A DNA stretch of 64,000 bases from Haloarcula litorea (GCF_029338195.1 NZ_CP119779.1:1798001-1862000), one strand, 5' to 3'; positions 9,581-16,877 are shown, counted from the stretch's first letter. Notes: generated by a model from the letters alone, not told the origin. Numbers and translations are program-made.

Positions 9581-10729
9581 CTACCTGACACGCGACAGCA
9601 GTCGGTCGAGCCGGGACGGGCCGGACCGCGAGCGCGACCGGACCCGACCGGTGTCGATCAGCGCCATCCCGAGCACGTAGAACGACCCGCCCAGCAGCGC
9701 GTCGATGGCGACGACGGGCAGCCACGGGTGGACCCGGTAGAGGCCCCGTATCGTCGACTGCGGCAGGACGTGGAGGTACCGGTGCTCGGCGACGAAGTAG
9801 CGGTAGTAGCCCGTCTCCGGCGGTGCGGTGATCGTCAGCGTCGCGTTGACCGTCGACTGTCCGGGCACCACCGTCTCCCGGGGCGTGATCGACACGCCCT
9901 CCGTGGCCGGCTCGAAGTACGTCACGACCGGGACGTAGCCGCCGTTGCCCAGCAGGTACCGCGTCGACTCGGTCGTCCCCTGCTCGATCACCCGGATCCC
10001 CGGCGCGTCGCTCTCGGCGCTGACGACGCCGAACTCCTCGGTACCGGCGGGGACGACCATCGTCGCCGTCGCCGACAGCACCACCGCCGCCGCGAAGATC
10101 CCGACCAGCAGACGGACGCTCGTCCCGGTGTCGCGGTCCCGGTCACGGCTCTCGCGCTCGCGACCGCCGTTGCGCAGGACGTCGACGGCGTACGCCAGGA
10201 TCGAGACGGCCCCCAACAGGTAGCCCAGTCCCTGCGGACCCAGCAGCGACCGGGTGCCCAGCGTGGCGGCCAGCCGCCGCTGGACCTCGCTCAGGGCGTC
10301 CTGCGTGCCCGTGACGAACAGCCCGACGCCCGGGATCGCCAGCACCTGTCCGCCCGGTTGCCACGCGACGGCGACGATTTGGGCCTCGGTGACGGGGGGC
10401 TCGTCGCCGTCCTGGTCGGTGAAGGGGTTGTTGTCCCCCTTCGTGACGTACCCCCGCTCGGTCTCGCCGACGATCCGGTGGGTGGTCAGGCCGCCGCCCT
10501 GGATCTCCTCGGCGCGGAACGTGACCACGTCGCCCTCCTCGACGGGGCCGGCGACGGCCGTCGGGATCGCGACGAAGCCGTCGCCGGGGTCCAGCGTCGG
10601 CTGCATGCTCCCCGTCGTCACGAACCCCAACAGCACGGGCTGACCGAGCGCCTGCCCGACGACCATCGCGATCACGAACAGCAGGAGCGCCGCCTCCGCC
10701 CCCACCGTCGCCCACCGCCGCAGTGACAT
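9581..10729 (-). CDS. SipW-like (ER-type) signal peptidase I with C-terminal extracytoplasmic domain
   Basis: Membrane protease that removes signal peptides. The N-terminal part has a membrane helix (about 13-35), catalytic Ser41 in TTGSMQPTL, His84 in TTHRI in place of the bacterial lysine, and Asp99 in GDNN: the Ser-His-Asp pattern of archaeal Sec11/SipW enzymes. After about residue 150 come two more helices, an extra beta-rich domain of about 100 residues, and a final helix near the C-terminus. ATG 10729 has a TTTTTAC box 27 bp upstream, giving a leaderless start. Its place among six DUF1102-type secreted proteins suggests that these are its dedicated substrates, as TasA/TapA are for Bacillus SipW. 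Confidence 0.88.
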   Translation of the reverse strand: MSLRRWATVGAEAALLLFVIAMVVGQALGQPVLLGFVTTGSMQPTLDPGDGFVAIPTAVAGPVEEGDVVTFRAEEIQGGGLTTHRIVGETERGYVTKGDNNPFTDQDGDEPPVTEAQIVAVAWQPGGQVLAIPGVGLFVTGTQDALSEVQRRLAATLGTRSLLGPQGLGYLLGAVSILAYAVDVLRNGGRERESRDRDRDTGTSVRLLVGIFAAAVVLSATATMVVPAGTEEFGVVSAESDAPGIRVIEQGTTESTRYLLGNGGYVPVVTYFEPATEGVSITPRETVVPGQSTVNATLTITAPPETGYYRYFVAEHRYLHVLPQSTIRGLYRVHPWLPVVAIDALLGGSFYVLGMALIDTGRVRSRSRSGPSRLDRLLSRVR

Positions 10730-10795
10730 CACTCGTCGTTCGTGGTGCCGCCGTAAAAACAGTTGCCGTGCTGATACCAACTCGGCGTGCGTGGG

Positions 10796-11725
10796 TCAGC
10801 CCCCGACCGGGCCGAACAGTCGCGACTCCACGACGACCGTCGCGTAGCTGCCGATGAACCCCAGCGCGTAGCCGACCAGGTGGACGTAGAGGTTCAGGAC
10901 GCCGCCGTCGACGACGGGGTCGGTGGGGAACGTGGCGAACGGCACCGTCAGGAACAGGACGAGCCCGACGGCCGCCACCTCGAACTCCCCGGTCCTGTCG
11001 GCGGCCGCCCGGACGTCCGCGGCGACCCCCCGCCAGCCGTGGTCCGTCGAGAACGCGTACAGCGCGACGACGAGCGCCAGCGCCACGACCAGCTCGGCCA
11101 GCGCCGCCACCAGCACGCCCGTCACCGGGACGACGACGCCCCGGACGGGCACCCGAACCGGGTTGGCGACGACGGCCGCGAGCGTCAGCACGGTCACCAG
11201 CGCGAGCCCCACGAAGAACAGCAGCGGCGCTGTCTGTCGGTGGCGGCCGATGCCGAACGCCGCCTCGGCGTGGGTCGCGAGCGCGAGCGGCAGGTAGCCG
11301 TACAGCGCCAGCAACACCCCCGAGAAGCCGACGCTGGTCCCGCCGCGGGCGATTGCGAGGTTCAGGTACGGGAGCACGAGCGGACAGACCACCAGCAGCG
11401 AGACGAACACGACGCGAAAGCGGCGGCGGTGCCCGCTCAGGACGCTCAGGAGGTACGCCACCGGGACCACGAGCGCGTAGACGGCGAGGTTGACCGCGAG
11501 GTGGGTCGGGCCGAGGTGGACGAACTGCGAGAGCACCGCCGTCGTCGGCGTCGGCGCGGCGTAGTCGAACGCCAGCGACGCCCGCACCCCCGCGGGCAGC
11601 GACCAGAGCGCAAGCAGCGCCGCCGGCACCGACAGGAGCAACGCGGCGTCGGCGAGGCTCGCTCGGCTCGCCAGCCTGTCTCGGAGGCCGTGGTCGGCCG
11701 GGGTCAGTTCGTCGCTACGGGACAT
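10796..11725 (-). CDS. Rhomboid-like intramembrane serine protease
   Basis: 309 residues with about seven to eight predicted membrane helices. It carries the rhomboid signatures HLAVN (HxxxN, near residue 75), GFSG (GxSG nucleophile Ser near residue 133) and a late His in LYVHLVGYALGF (about 281), in the order expected of a catalytic Ser-His rhomboid. Such enzymes cut membrane helices of other proteins. Start ATG 11725 has a TTATTTGG box about 30 bp upstream. It sits between a membrane-anchored DUF1102-type protein and the signal peptidase; release of that anchored protein is a plausible job but only inferred. Confidence 0.75.
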   Translation of the reverse strand: MSRSDELTPADHGLRDRLASRASLADAALLLSVPAALLALWSLPAGVRASLAFDYAAPTPTTAVLSQFVHLGPTHLAVNLAVYALVVPVAYLLSVLSGHRRRFRVVFVSLLVVCPLVLPYLNLAIARGGTSVGFSGVLLALYGYLPLALATHAEAAFGIGRHRQTAPLLFFVGLALVTVLTLAAVVANPVRVPVRGVVVPVTGVLVAALAELVVALALVVALYAFSTDHGWRGVAADVRAAADRTGEFEVAAVGLVLFLTVPFATFPTDPVVDGGVLNLYVHLVGYALGFIGSYATVVVESRLFGPVGG

Positions 11726-11807
11726 CTGTCGTCGGGGGACTCTCGACCTGCGACCAAATAACTCACTCCCGCTCCGCCGAACGCGCCGCGGCCGGCCGGT
11801 GCCGGCG

Positions 11808-12683
11808 TCACTGGCCCAGGCGGAACCCGGCGAGCCCGAACAGTAGGACCACGAGCCCGCCGCCGACGATCGCCAGCTGGCCGAGGCCGAGCCCGCCCAG
11901 TTCCGTCGGCTCGTCCGCTGCCGTGGTGCTCGTTGACGCGGTCTCCGTCTCCGCTTCGGTGTCGGTGTCCGTCGCCGTGGGCGCGGTCGTCGGCGTCGCC
12001 GTCGCCGATTCGACTCGTCGCTCCGCGGTCGTCTCGGTGTCGCCGCCCGCCGCCGACGGCTCGGTCTGTTGTTCCGTCTCGTTCGGCGTCGGGGTGCTGG
12101 TCTCCGTTGCGGTGTCGGTCGCCGTCGGCGTCTCGGTCCCGTCGTCGGGCTCGACGAAACTGTCGACGCTGTTCGACCCACCGCTCGAGCCGTCGTCGGG
12201 CCCCTCCGCGTGGATCGTGAACGTCTCTGCCTGTTCGACGTCGTGCTCGCCCCGAGTGTCGATGCGGACCCCGACGGCGACCTGCTGGCCGCCCGCGAGG
12301 ACGACGCTGTTCGCCCGTCCTTCGAGGCTGTCGTCGGGATCGTCACCGTGGAAGAACCGCACGTCCGCGGCGTCGTCGGTCAGCCACACCTCGGCGGCCC
12401 CGTCGCCGGTGTAAGTCATCGTGAACACGCGGGGAATCGGCGTCACGGCGTCGGGGTTGATCCCCTCCCCATCGACGTACGGGTTCGCGCCCGTGAGCAG
12501 CAGTTCGATCTCGTCGTCCCCGTTCAGGATCGCGTAGTCGCCGTTCGGACCGTCCGCTGGTCGGACGACGAGGTCGTCCTCGATCGTGTCCGCTCCGGTG
12601 GCCTCGAAGGGCACTGCGCCCGTCGGGACCAGCACCGCGGCGGCGGCGAGCGCAGCGACGAGGAGTAGGAGTGTTCTGTTCAC
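11808..12683 (-). CDS. Membrane-anchored DUF1102-type surface protein with Thr-rich stalk
   Basis: 291 residues: Sec-type signal peptide (about 1-24, MNRTLLLLVAALAAAAVLV), a globular beta domain (about 30-160) with EVWLTDDAADVRFF, NSVVLAGGQQVAVGVRID and DVEQAETFTIHAEG, then a long Thr/Glu/Pro/Ala stalk (about 165-260, likely O-glycosylated), and a C-terminal helix LAIVGGGLVVLLFGLAGF with a short tail. The domain resembles the haloarchaeal DUF1102 proteins. It would stand on the cell surface and could anchor the shorter secreted paralogues encoded upstream. GTG start at 12683. Two TTCAAAC boxes flank its likely promoter. Confidence 0.7.
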   Translation of the reverse strand: MNRTLLLLVAALAAAAVLVPTGAVPFEATGADTIEDDLVVRPADGPNGDYAILNGDDEIELLLTGANPYVDGEGINPDAVTPIPRVFTMTYTGDGAAEVWLTDDAADVRFFHGDDPDDSLEGRANSVVLAGGQQVAVGVRIDTRGEHDVEQAETFTIHAEGPDDGSSGGSNSVDSFVEPDDGTETPTATDTATETSTPTPNETEQQTEPSAAGGDTETTAERRVESATATPTTAPTATDTDTEAETETASTSTTAADEPTELGGLGLGQLAIVGGGLVVLLFGLAGFRLGQ

Positions 12684-12694
12684 GGGTAGGTACT

Positions 12695-12763
12695 GTTCAA
12701 ACGCTGTCTCGCTGCCACTACAACGGGTTCAAACCTTGTATTTCGGTTATTGAACCGTTTCAA
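12695..12763. promoter_or_regulatory. GTTCAAAC boxes and TTGAA-n4-TTCAA palindrome in the promoter of the anchored DUF1102 gene
   Basis: GTTCAAAC occurs at 12695-12702 and 12727-12734, 32 bp apart, and a palindrome TTGAACCGTTTCAA lies at 12750-12763. On the minus strand an AAATACAAGG TATA-like stretch (12735-12744) sits between them, about 30 bp before the likely transcript start. The 150 bp from 12684 to 12833 are otherwise AT-rich non-coding DNA. The same heptamer recurs in the 14.2 kb promoter. Confidence 0.5.
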
Positions 12764-12833
12764 CGTCTCTTATCAGACTTCAATAACTACTGTGCTGTCG
12801 AATCACGCTACAAAAAATGTGATAACGGGGTAA

Positions 12834-13394
12834 TCAAGTCGATGTTTCGACTGCGTTGATCGAGAGTGTTACCTCGTACTCCTCGGTCCGAACGTCGACA
12901 CCCTGTGTGTCGATCTCCAGCCCACAGGGGATTTGATTCCCTACACTCAGCGGATCTGAACGGGACATCTCAGTAAGCAGTGAGCCGCTGCTCACGTTGA
13001 ATATCCGAACCGTTGGGACTCCGGCAGTCGTGTCCTGACTACCGAAGATCTCGACGGGATCGGTTCCCTGGTTTTCGATCGCGAACAGTCCCTGCTCGTC
13101 GCTAGCTGCGTCGGACGCGAACCGGTAGACGGAATCACGGCCGAGTCCTTCGGGATCCGTTCCCCCGTACTCGTCATCGTCCGGTCCGGGGATATCGAAG
13201 CCGATCGTGTTTCCGTCGAAGTAGGAGCGCCGACCAGACCCGCGTTGCGTGAGACGCAGATATGCCTGGTCGTCCTCCGCGACGGCCACCGCGACGTCGC
13301 GGTTCGCGCTGACGGTATCGAAGGCACCGGAACCGACGACGCCGCTGAGCCCCAGGGTCGCTCCGAGACCGACGAGGTATGTTCGTCGTTTCAT
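12834..13394 (-). CDS. Secreted DUF1102/TasA-like protein (Tat signal)
   Basis: 186 residues. MKRRTYLVGLG is a twin-arginine motif, followed by a hydrophobic core and the locus signature GSGAFDTVSANRDVAVAV (about 21-38), where the SipW-like peptidase probably cuts. The mature part is predicted all-beta, with AYLRL, YRFASDAASDEQGLFAIENQGTDPVEIF and a final YEVTLSIN strand, as in its neighbours. No anchor is present, so it should be released or polymerise outside. It lies 46 bp downstream of a second DUF1102 gene on the same strand, probably in one operon. Base composition is more AT-rich than in housekeeping genes nearby. Confidence 0.78.
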   Translation of the reverse strand: MKRRTYLVGLGATLGLSGVVGSGAFDTVSANRDVAVAVAEDDQAYLRLTQRGSGRRSYFDGNTIGFDIPGPDDDEYGGTDPEGLGRDSVYRFASDAASDEQGLFAIENQGTDPVEIFGSQDTTAGVPTVRIFNVSSGSLLTEMSRSDPLSVGNQIPCGLEIDTQGVDVRTEEYEVTLSINAVETST

Positions 13395-13404
13395 TTGTTC
13401 TATT

Positions 13405-13420
13405 CCCCCGATAGGTCGGG
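13405..13420 (-). promoter_or_regulatory. CCCGACCTATCGGGGG element before a DUF1102 gene
   Basis: On the minus strand this 16-mer ends 11 bases before the ATG at 13394. Its CCGA and TCGG arms can pair around CCTA. Related versions stand before the DUF1102 genes starting at 14142 and 16832. It could be a 5'-UTR hairpin or a regulator site; here it lies in the 46 bp between two genes. Confidence 0.4.
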
Positions 13421-13440
13421 AGTGGCCCGTCTATCTACGA

Positions 13441-14142
13441 TTAGACGTCGTCGGTACTAAGATCGTCATCCGAGTGCCCCTGGAGACCGCTATCGCTGTA
13501 GTCTCCAGCCACAGGTGCACTCGTGTCGGCATTAATTTGCCACTCCTTGTACCACGTTTCGGGATCAGAGTCGTTGACGAAGAAATTGATGTCGACGCTG
13601 GTGGATTCACCAGCGTTGAGGTAAACGTACCCGCCGGGCGTCCGCGACGGACCGTTCGAGCTGATTTCCGCGCCCGATGAGCCTGCTCCATCGGGGTAAC
13701 TGATGTCGACTTCCGAATTGTCTCCCTGCGAGGTACCGACATTCCCTTCATCCCCAGCGACAGTTTCAACTGAAGTCGCACCTCCCGCATTATAGTCGTT
13801 CGTAGCGATCCAGACGTAGACCCCGTTCGTCCCTTGATTCGTGATCGTGAACACGTCCTCAACGCCCGTCTCGGCGGCCGTGTTCAGACCGCTGCCATTC
13901 TGGTCGCCGTAGGCTCCCGTGAAATCAAGAGCGAGTTCGCCTTGGTCGCCCTCAGCAGTACTGGTGATGTTCGCCGCGTACGCACTGGTGGCGTCGAGTG
14001 CGAGATACGCACTCTGGTCACCAGCAACACTGACGGCGACGTCACGGTTCGCACTCACGCTCGAGAACGCACCGGTACCCGTTGCGGCGGCCGTGCCGGC
14101 CGCGAGCGATCCCATTCCGATGAGGAACTTGCGTCGTTGCAT
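13441..14142 (-). CDS. Secreted DUF1102/TasA-like protein (Tat signal)
   Basis: 233 residues. The N-terminus MQRRKFLIGMGSLAAG is a good Tat motif; it is followed by TGTGAFSSVSANRDVAVSV, the shared processing region. The mature protein is Gly/Asn/Ser-rich and beta-rich (GVEDVFTITNQGTNGVYVWI, YVYLNAGESTSVDINFFV), as in DUF1102 proteins, with an extra C-terminal tail rich in Asp and Ser after about residue 205. It resembles the protein encoded at 16299-16832 most closely, including a nearly identical first 20 residues. It is probably first in the minus-strand operon that continues to the signal peptidase. Confidence 0.8.
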   Translation of the reverse strand: MQRRKFLIGMGSLAAGTAAATGTGAFSSVSANRDVAVSVAGDQSAYLALDATSAYAANITSTAEGDQGELALDFTGAYGDQNGSGLNTAAETGVEDVFTITNQGTNGVYVWIATNDYNAGGATSVETVAGDEGNVGTSQGDNSEVDISYPDGAGSSGAEISSNGPSRTPGGYVYLNAGESTSVDINFFVNDSDPETWYKEWQINADTSAPVAGDYSDSGLQGHSDDDLSTDDV

Positions 14143-14158
14143 AGTTGTCCTACGTCCA

Positions 14159-14177
14159 CCCCCAGAGGGTCGGACGC
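14159..14177 (-). promoter_or_regulatory. CGTCCGACC...GGGGG element before a DUF1102 gene
   Basis: Minus-strand CGTCCGACCCTCTGGGGGT lies 17-35 bases before the ATG at 14142. It matches the CGTCCGACCTATGGGGT element upstream of the 16832 start and, less well, the one before 13394. An ACTACAA sequence follows about 30 bp further upstream (14203-14210), and a similar one occurs at the same distance in the 16.9 kb promoter. Confidence 0.4.
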
Positions 14178-14215
14178 ACCTGAGACCAGAACCCCTTCCC
14201 CCGTTGTAGTCAGCC

Positions 14216-14265
14216 GTTTGAAACCGGTACTCGGGTCGTTTGAACCGGCGAACAGAGTGTTTGAA
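14216..14265. promoter_or_regulatory. Three phased GTTTGAA boxes between divergent DUF1102 and HTH genes
   Basis: GTTTGAA occurs at 14216-14222, 14238-14244 and 14259-14265, spaced 22 and 21 bp, that is two helical turns each, as expected for a regulator binding one face of DNA. The 363 bp between the genes starting at 14142 (minus) and 14506 (plus) also hold AT-rich TATA candidates for the plus gene (GATTTATGAT near 14407, CTTTACAA near 14425) and no convincing ORF. The wHTH protein encoded next door is the obvious candidate binder, but this is inference. Confidence 0.55.
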
Positions 14266-14505
14266 CCCGGTTCCGGGCCGCTGTCACGAACCGGGAAACC
14301 CGGTCGTCCGGGGCTAGGAACGACTGATCCGCAGTATCGAACTGATCGCTCCCGATCTGGTAACGAAATAACGGACCTCTCAGATCAAAATGAAATACAG
14401 TCGGTAGATTTATGATAGCGTTGGCTTTACAACACAAGTACGACGCCGTCGTCTCGAACGGGGGTTCGAAACGACGGACTGCGGCCCTCCGGGGTGTGGA
14501 AGTAC

Positions 14506-15117
14506 ATGAGCAAGGCACGATCAGGCGGTTTGACCGAGGAGTCGCCACGGCCGACCACGGAACAGGACCAGAGCGAGGAGACGCTGTCGCGGGACGAGAC
14601 CTTCGAGATGCTGAGCAACCGCCGGCGGCGGTACGCCCTGCACTGCCTGCAGGACACCGCCGAGCCGGTGACGCTCTCGGACCTGGCCGAGCAGGTCGCC
14701 GCGTGGGAGAACGACTCGACGGTCGCGGAGCTGTCGGCCAGCGAGCGCAAGACCGTCTATACCTCCCTCCAGCAGTTCCACCTGCCGAAGATGGACGACA
14801 CCGGCGTCGTCGAGTTCGACGACCGCGCGGGCGAGGTGGCGCTGACCGACGCCGCCGCGGACCTGGACATCTACCTGGAGGTCGTCGAGCGCTACGACAT
14901 CCCCTGGAGCTTCTACTACATCGGCTTCAGCGCCATCGGCGTGACGCTGGTCACGCTGTCGTGGCTCGGCGTCGGCCCGTTCGCGGCCGTTCCCTACGTC
15001 GGCTGGACCGTCTTCCTGCTGGCGGCGCTTTTGGTCTCGTCGGTGTCGCACTACCTGCTGACCCGGCGGATGCGACTGGGGCGGGGCGACACCCCGCCGG
15101 AGGTGCGTGATGGATAG
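14506..15117 (+). CDS. Winged-helix (DUF7344-like) regulator with two C-terminal membrane helices
   Basis: 203 residues. The soluble part (about 25-130) has the haloarchaeal pattern LSRDETFEMLSNRRRRYALHCL, then VTLSDLAEQVAAWEN, RKTVYTSLQQFHLPKMDDTGVVEFD and an [13 protein letters not shown] wing, which fits the DUF7344 winged-helix DNA-binding family. Two membrane helices follow (about 139-160 and 166-189), so it would act from the membrane. ATG 14506 is preceded by GGGTGTGG; the GTG at 14494 would add four residues. It overlaps the next gene by eight bases and shares its intergenic region with the divergent DUF1102 operon, so it probably regulates this locus. Confidence 0.75.
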   Translation: MSKARSGGLTEESPRPTTEQDQSEETLSRDETFEMLSNRRRRYALHCLQDTAEPVTLSDLAEQVAAWENDSTVAELSASERKTVYTSLQQFHLPKMDDTGVVEFDDRAGEVALTDAAADLDIYLEVVERYDIPWSFYYIGFSAIGVTLVTLSWLGVGPFAAVPYVGWTVFLLAALLVSSVSHYLLTRRMRLGRGDTPPEVRDG

Positions 15118-15733
15118 GCGCGCAGCCGCCCTCCTCGGCCTCGCAGCGGTCCTCGCGCTGGCCATCGGGAGCGGTGGGTACAGCTCCGTCTCCGCCGACC
15201 GGCAGGTGACCGTCGAGGTCGTCGGCGACGAGGACGCGTATATGTCGCTGGAGTATCGGGAGACCGGCGAGGTTGAGGAGGGGTCGGTCCTGACCGTCAC
15301 CAACCGCTTCGCCGAGACCGTGGATCTCACCGTCTGGTACAGAGTCGAGGACCAGCAAACCGATCCCAGCGAGAGCGGAACGATGGAGAGCTTCGACGGG
15401 ATCGGGCCAGGTGATAGTGTCATCCTGACCTGTGCCGACATCGGGGACTCGGAGGGGATCGCGTCGTTCGATGTCGCGGCCGAGGGGAGCTCTGTGTCCG
15501 CTCAGACGACCGATTCGCGGACCGTCGAGATCGAGTGCGAGGAGACTGAAGAGCCGGAAGACGAGGAGACTGAAGAGACTGAAGAGCCGGAAGACGAGGA
15601 GACTGAAGAGACTGAAGAGCCGGAAGACGAGGAGACTGAAGAGCCGGAAGACGAGGAGACTGAAGAGACTGAAGAGCCCGAAGAGTCGGAGGACGAAGAG
15701 ACTGAAGAGCCCGAAGAGTCGGAGGACGACTGA
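15110..15733 (+). CDS. Secreted DUF1102/TasA-like protein with long acidic repeat tail
   Basis: 207 residues: signal peptide MDRRAAALLGLAAVLALAIG, processing region GSGGYSSVSADRQVTVEVVG, a short beta domain (EDAYMSLEYRETGEVEEGSVLTVTNRFAETVDLTVWY to about residue 140), and a tail of some 65 residues built from ETEEPEDE and ETEETEEPEDE units. It has no membrane anchor. The closest relative is the protein at 17308. ATG 15110 follows GGAGGTG by four bases, a strong Shine-Dalgarno inside the upstream gene, so it is co-translated with the membrane wHTH protein. The tail could bind cations or salt water at the surface. Confidence 0.8.
   Translation: MDRRAAALLGLAAVLALAIGSGGYSSVSADRQVTVEVVGDEDAYMSLEYRETGEVEEGSVLTVTNRFAETVDLTVWYRVEDQQTDPSESGTMESFDGIGPGDSVILTCADIGDSEGIASFDVAAEGSSVSAQTTDSRTVEIECEETEEPEDEETEETEEPEDEETEETEEPEDEETEEPEDEETEETEEPEESEDEETEEPEESEDD
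15541..15732 (+). repeat. In-frame tandem repeats coding for the acidic tail
   Basis: Repeated blocks of GAGACTGAAGAGCCGGAAGAC and GAAGAGACT, 24 and 33 bp per unit, differ by only a few bases near the 3' end (CCCGAAGAGTCGGAG). The near identity at DNA level, including synonymous positions, points to recent expansion by slippage or recombination rather than slow selection for acidic residues. Confidence 0.8.
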
Positions 15734-15809
15734 CCTTCGGTTCTGTTACTCCGATTGAGTCGGGCAGTCTCCAGCCTCTGTGGCTATTGCATATTACTCC
15801 AGTCGTGAG

Positions 15810-16111
15810 CTACTCTCTTGATGTCGTCGGCGACGAGGACGCGTCTATATCGCTGAGGACTCCGAGACGATCGATACTGACGGTTGCGTGACTGTCACGT
15901 CACCCTTCACCACCAACTACTTTTCCAGCCCGTCGACTTTACTGTCGGCTACGAGGCTGGCGATAATACCGTTCCGACTCGAACACCCGGACGTACGCTG
16001 ATGACTCTGTCGAGCTTGTTGATGAATTCATATCTGCTGTGGCGCTGGGTGTGGGGGAAATACGATCGGACGCGCGTCGTTTCGCTTGATATTGAAGAGA
16101 AGAGACAGTGA
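15810..16111 (+). pseudogene. Decayed DUF1102/TasA-like gene copy
   Basis: The 565 bp between 15734 and 16298 hold no intact gene but parts of a former copy. LDVVGDEDASISL (about 15817-15855) matches VEVVGDEDAYMSL of the gene just upstream. After frameshifts, VTVTSPF and QPVDFTVGYEAGDN (about 15889-15966) match the VTVRNQFAQPVDATVTYSVDAG region of the 17308 gene in order. The signal peptide is gone and the open part (75 codons from 15884) runs into unrelated sequence. It appears to be a broken paralogue left by local duplication. Confidence 0.65.
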
Positions 16112-16298
16112 CAACCGTATCCTGGAGAGTTAAGATCTACACGGGCTATGTTCCGGGGATGACGATCGAGTGAGCCATACATAAAACATACAAACCGGCT
16201 GATGGATCTCTGCTTAGCTACGCACCGTAATAAAAAACAAGTAGTCTTAAAGCGTGCCTGTCGGCCATCACCGCCGCGATCAACGCCGGTGAACCGGT

Positions 16299-16832
16299 CT
16301 AATTCGCTTCTGCCCGCACAGTGATTTCGTCGGAAATGACATCGCCGACATCGTTTCCTCGGAATTGCAGGTCAAGGCCAACAACGATAGTCTCACCGAC
16401 ATCAATAGTGGTTCCATCAACACTTCCGCGGGTCGCCCCGTCACCACCACCGTTCTCGTTGACCCACTTCAGCCGTTTGCCAGCGTCTGCGCTGGTTGCG
16501 CCGTCTATATAGACGGTAACGGGCTGAGACCCGTGGTTCGAGATCTTGAATAGGTCTTTGATCCGGAAATTGGCCTCTTGGTTCAGGCCGTTACCAGGAC
16601 CATCTGAATCAGCGTCGAGGTTCAGGCCGAGCGTCCCGCCGGAGTAATCGACATACTTGTGTGCGTTCGGGCCGTCACACGGTGCGAGCTTCAAGAATGC
16701 ACCAGCGTCACCAGCCGTGACGATATCGGCATTTCGCTCCGCGCTCGCACTCGTGAACGCGCCGGTACCCGTTGCAGCGGCCGAGCCGGCCGCGAGCGAT
16801 CCCAGTCCGATCAGGAACTTGCGTCGTTGCAT
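16299..16832 (-). CDS. Secreted DUF1102/TasA-like protein (Tat signal)
   Basis: 177 residues with N-terminus MQRRKFLIGLGSLAAGSAAA almost the same as the 14142 gene, then TGTGAFTSASAERNADIVTAG. The mature part shows the DUF1102 order FRIKDLFKISNHGSQPVTVYID, a variable Gly-rich loop, GTTIDVGETIVVGLDL and a final ISDEITVRAE strand. No C-terminal anchor. It stands alone on the minus strand, flanked by a decayed copy and a divergent paralogue, and has its own CCGACC element upstream, so it can be expressed separately from the main operon. Confidence 0.8.
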   Translation of the reverse strand: MQRRKFLIGLGSLAAGSAAATGTGAFTSASAERNADIVTAGDAGAFLKLAPCDGPNAHKYVDYSGGTLGLNLDADSDGPGNGLNQEANFRIKDLFKISNHGSQPVTVYIDGATSADAGKRLKWVNENGGGDGATRGSVDGTTIDVGETIVVGLDLQFRGNDVGDVISDEITVRAEAN

Positions 16833-16860
16833 AGTTGGTTCGTCGTGTTGGCACGCCCCA

Positions 16861-16877
16861 CCCCATAGGTCGGACGC
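16861..16877 (-). promoter_or_regulatory. CGTCCGACCTATGGGG element before a DUF1102 gene
   Basis: Minus-strand copy of the element also found at 13405 and 14159, here 29-45 bases before the ATG at 16832. An ACTACAAT box (16906-16913) lies about 37 bp further upstream, close to the spacing at 14.2 kb. The differing distances to the ATG argue against a plain ribosome-binding role. Confidence 0.4.

Noticed and set aside
12671-12859. 62-codon plus-strand ORF in the intergenic region
   Set aside because: Covers promoter boxes and has a non-acidic, Cys/Phe-rich composition unlike haloarchaeal proteins.
14216-14265. Short direct repeats at regular spacing, as in a CRISPR array
   Set aside because: The repeat is only seven bases long and the spacers 14-15; too short for CRISPR, and no cas genes are near. 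An operator array fits better.
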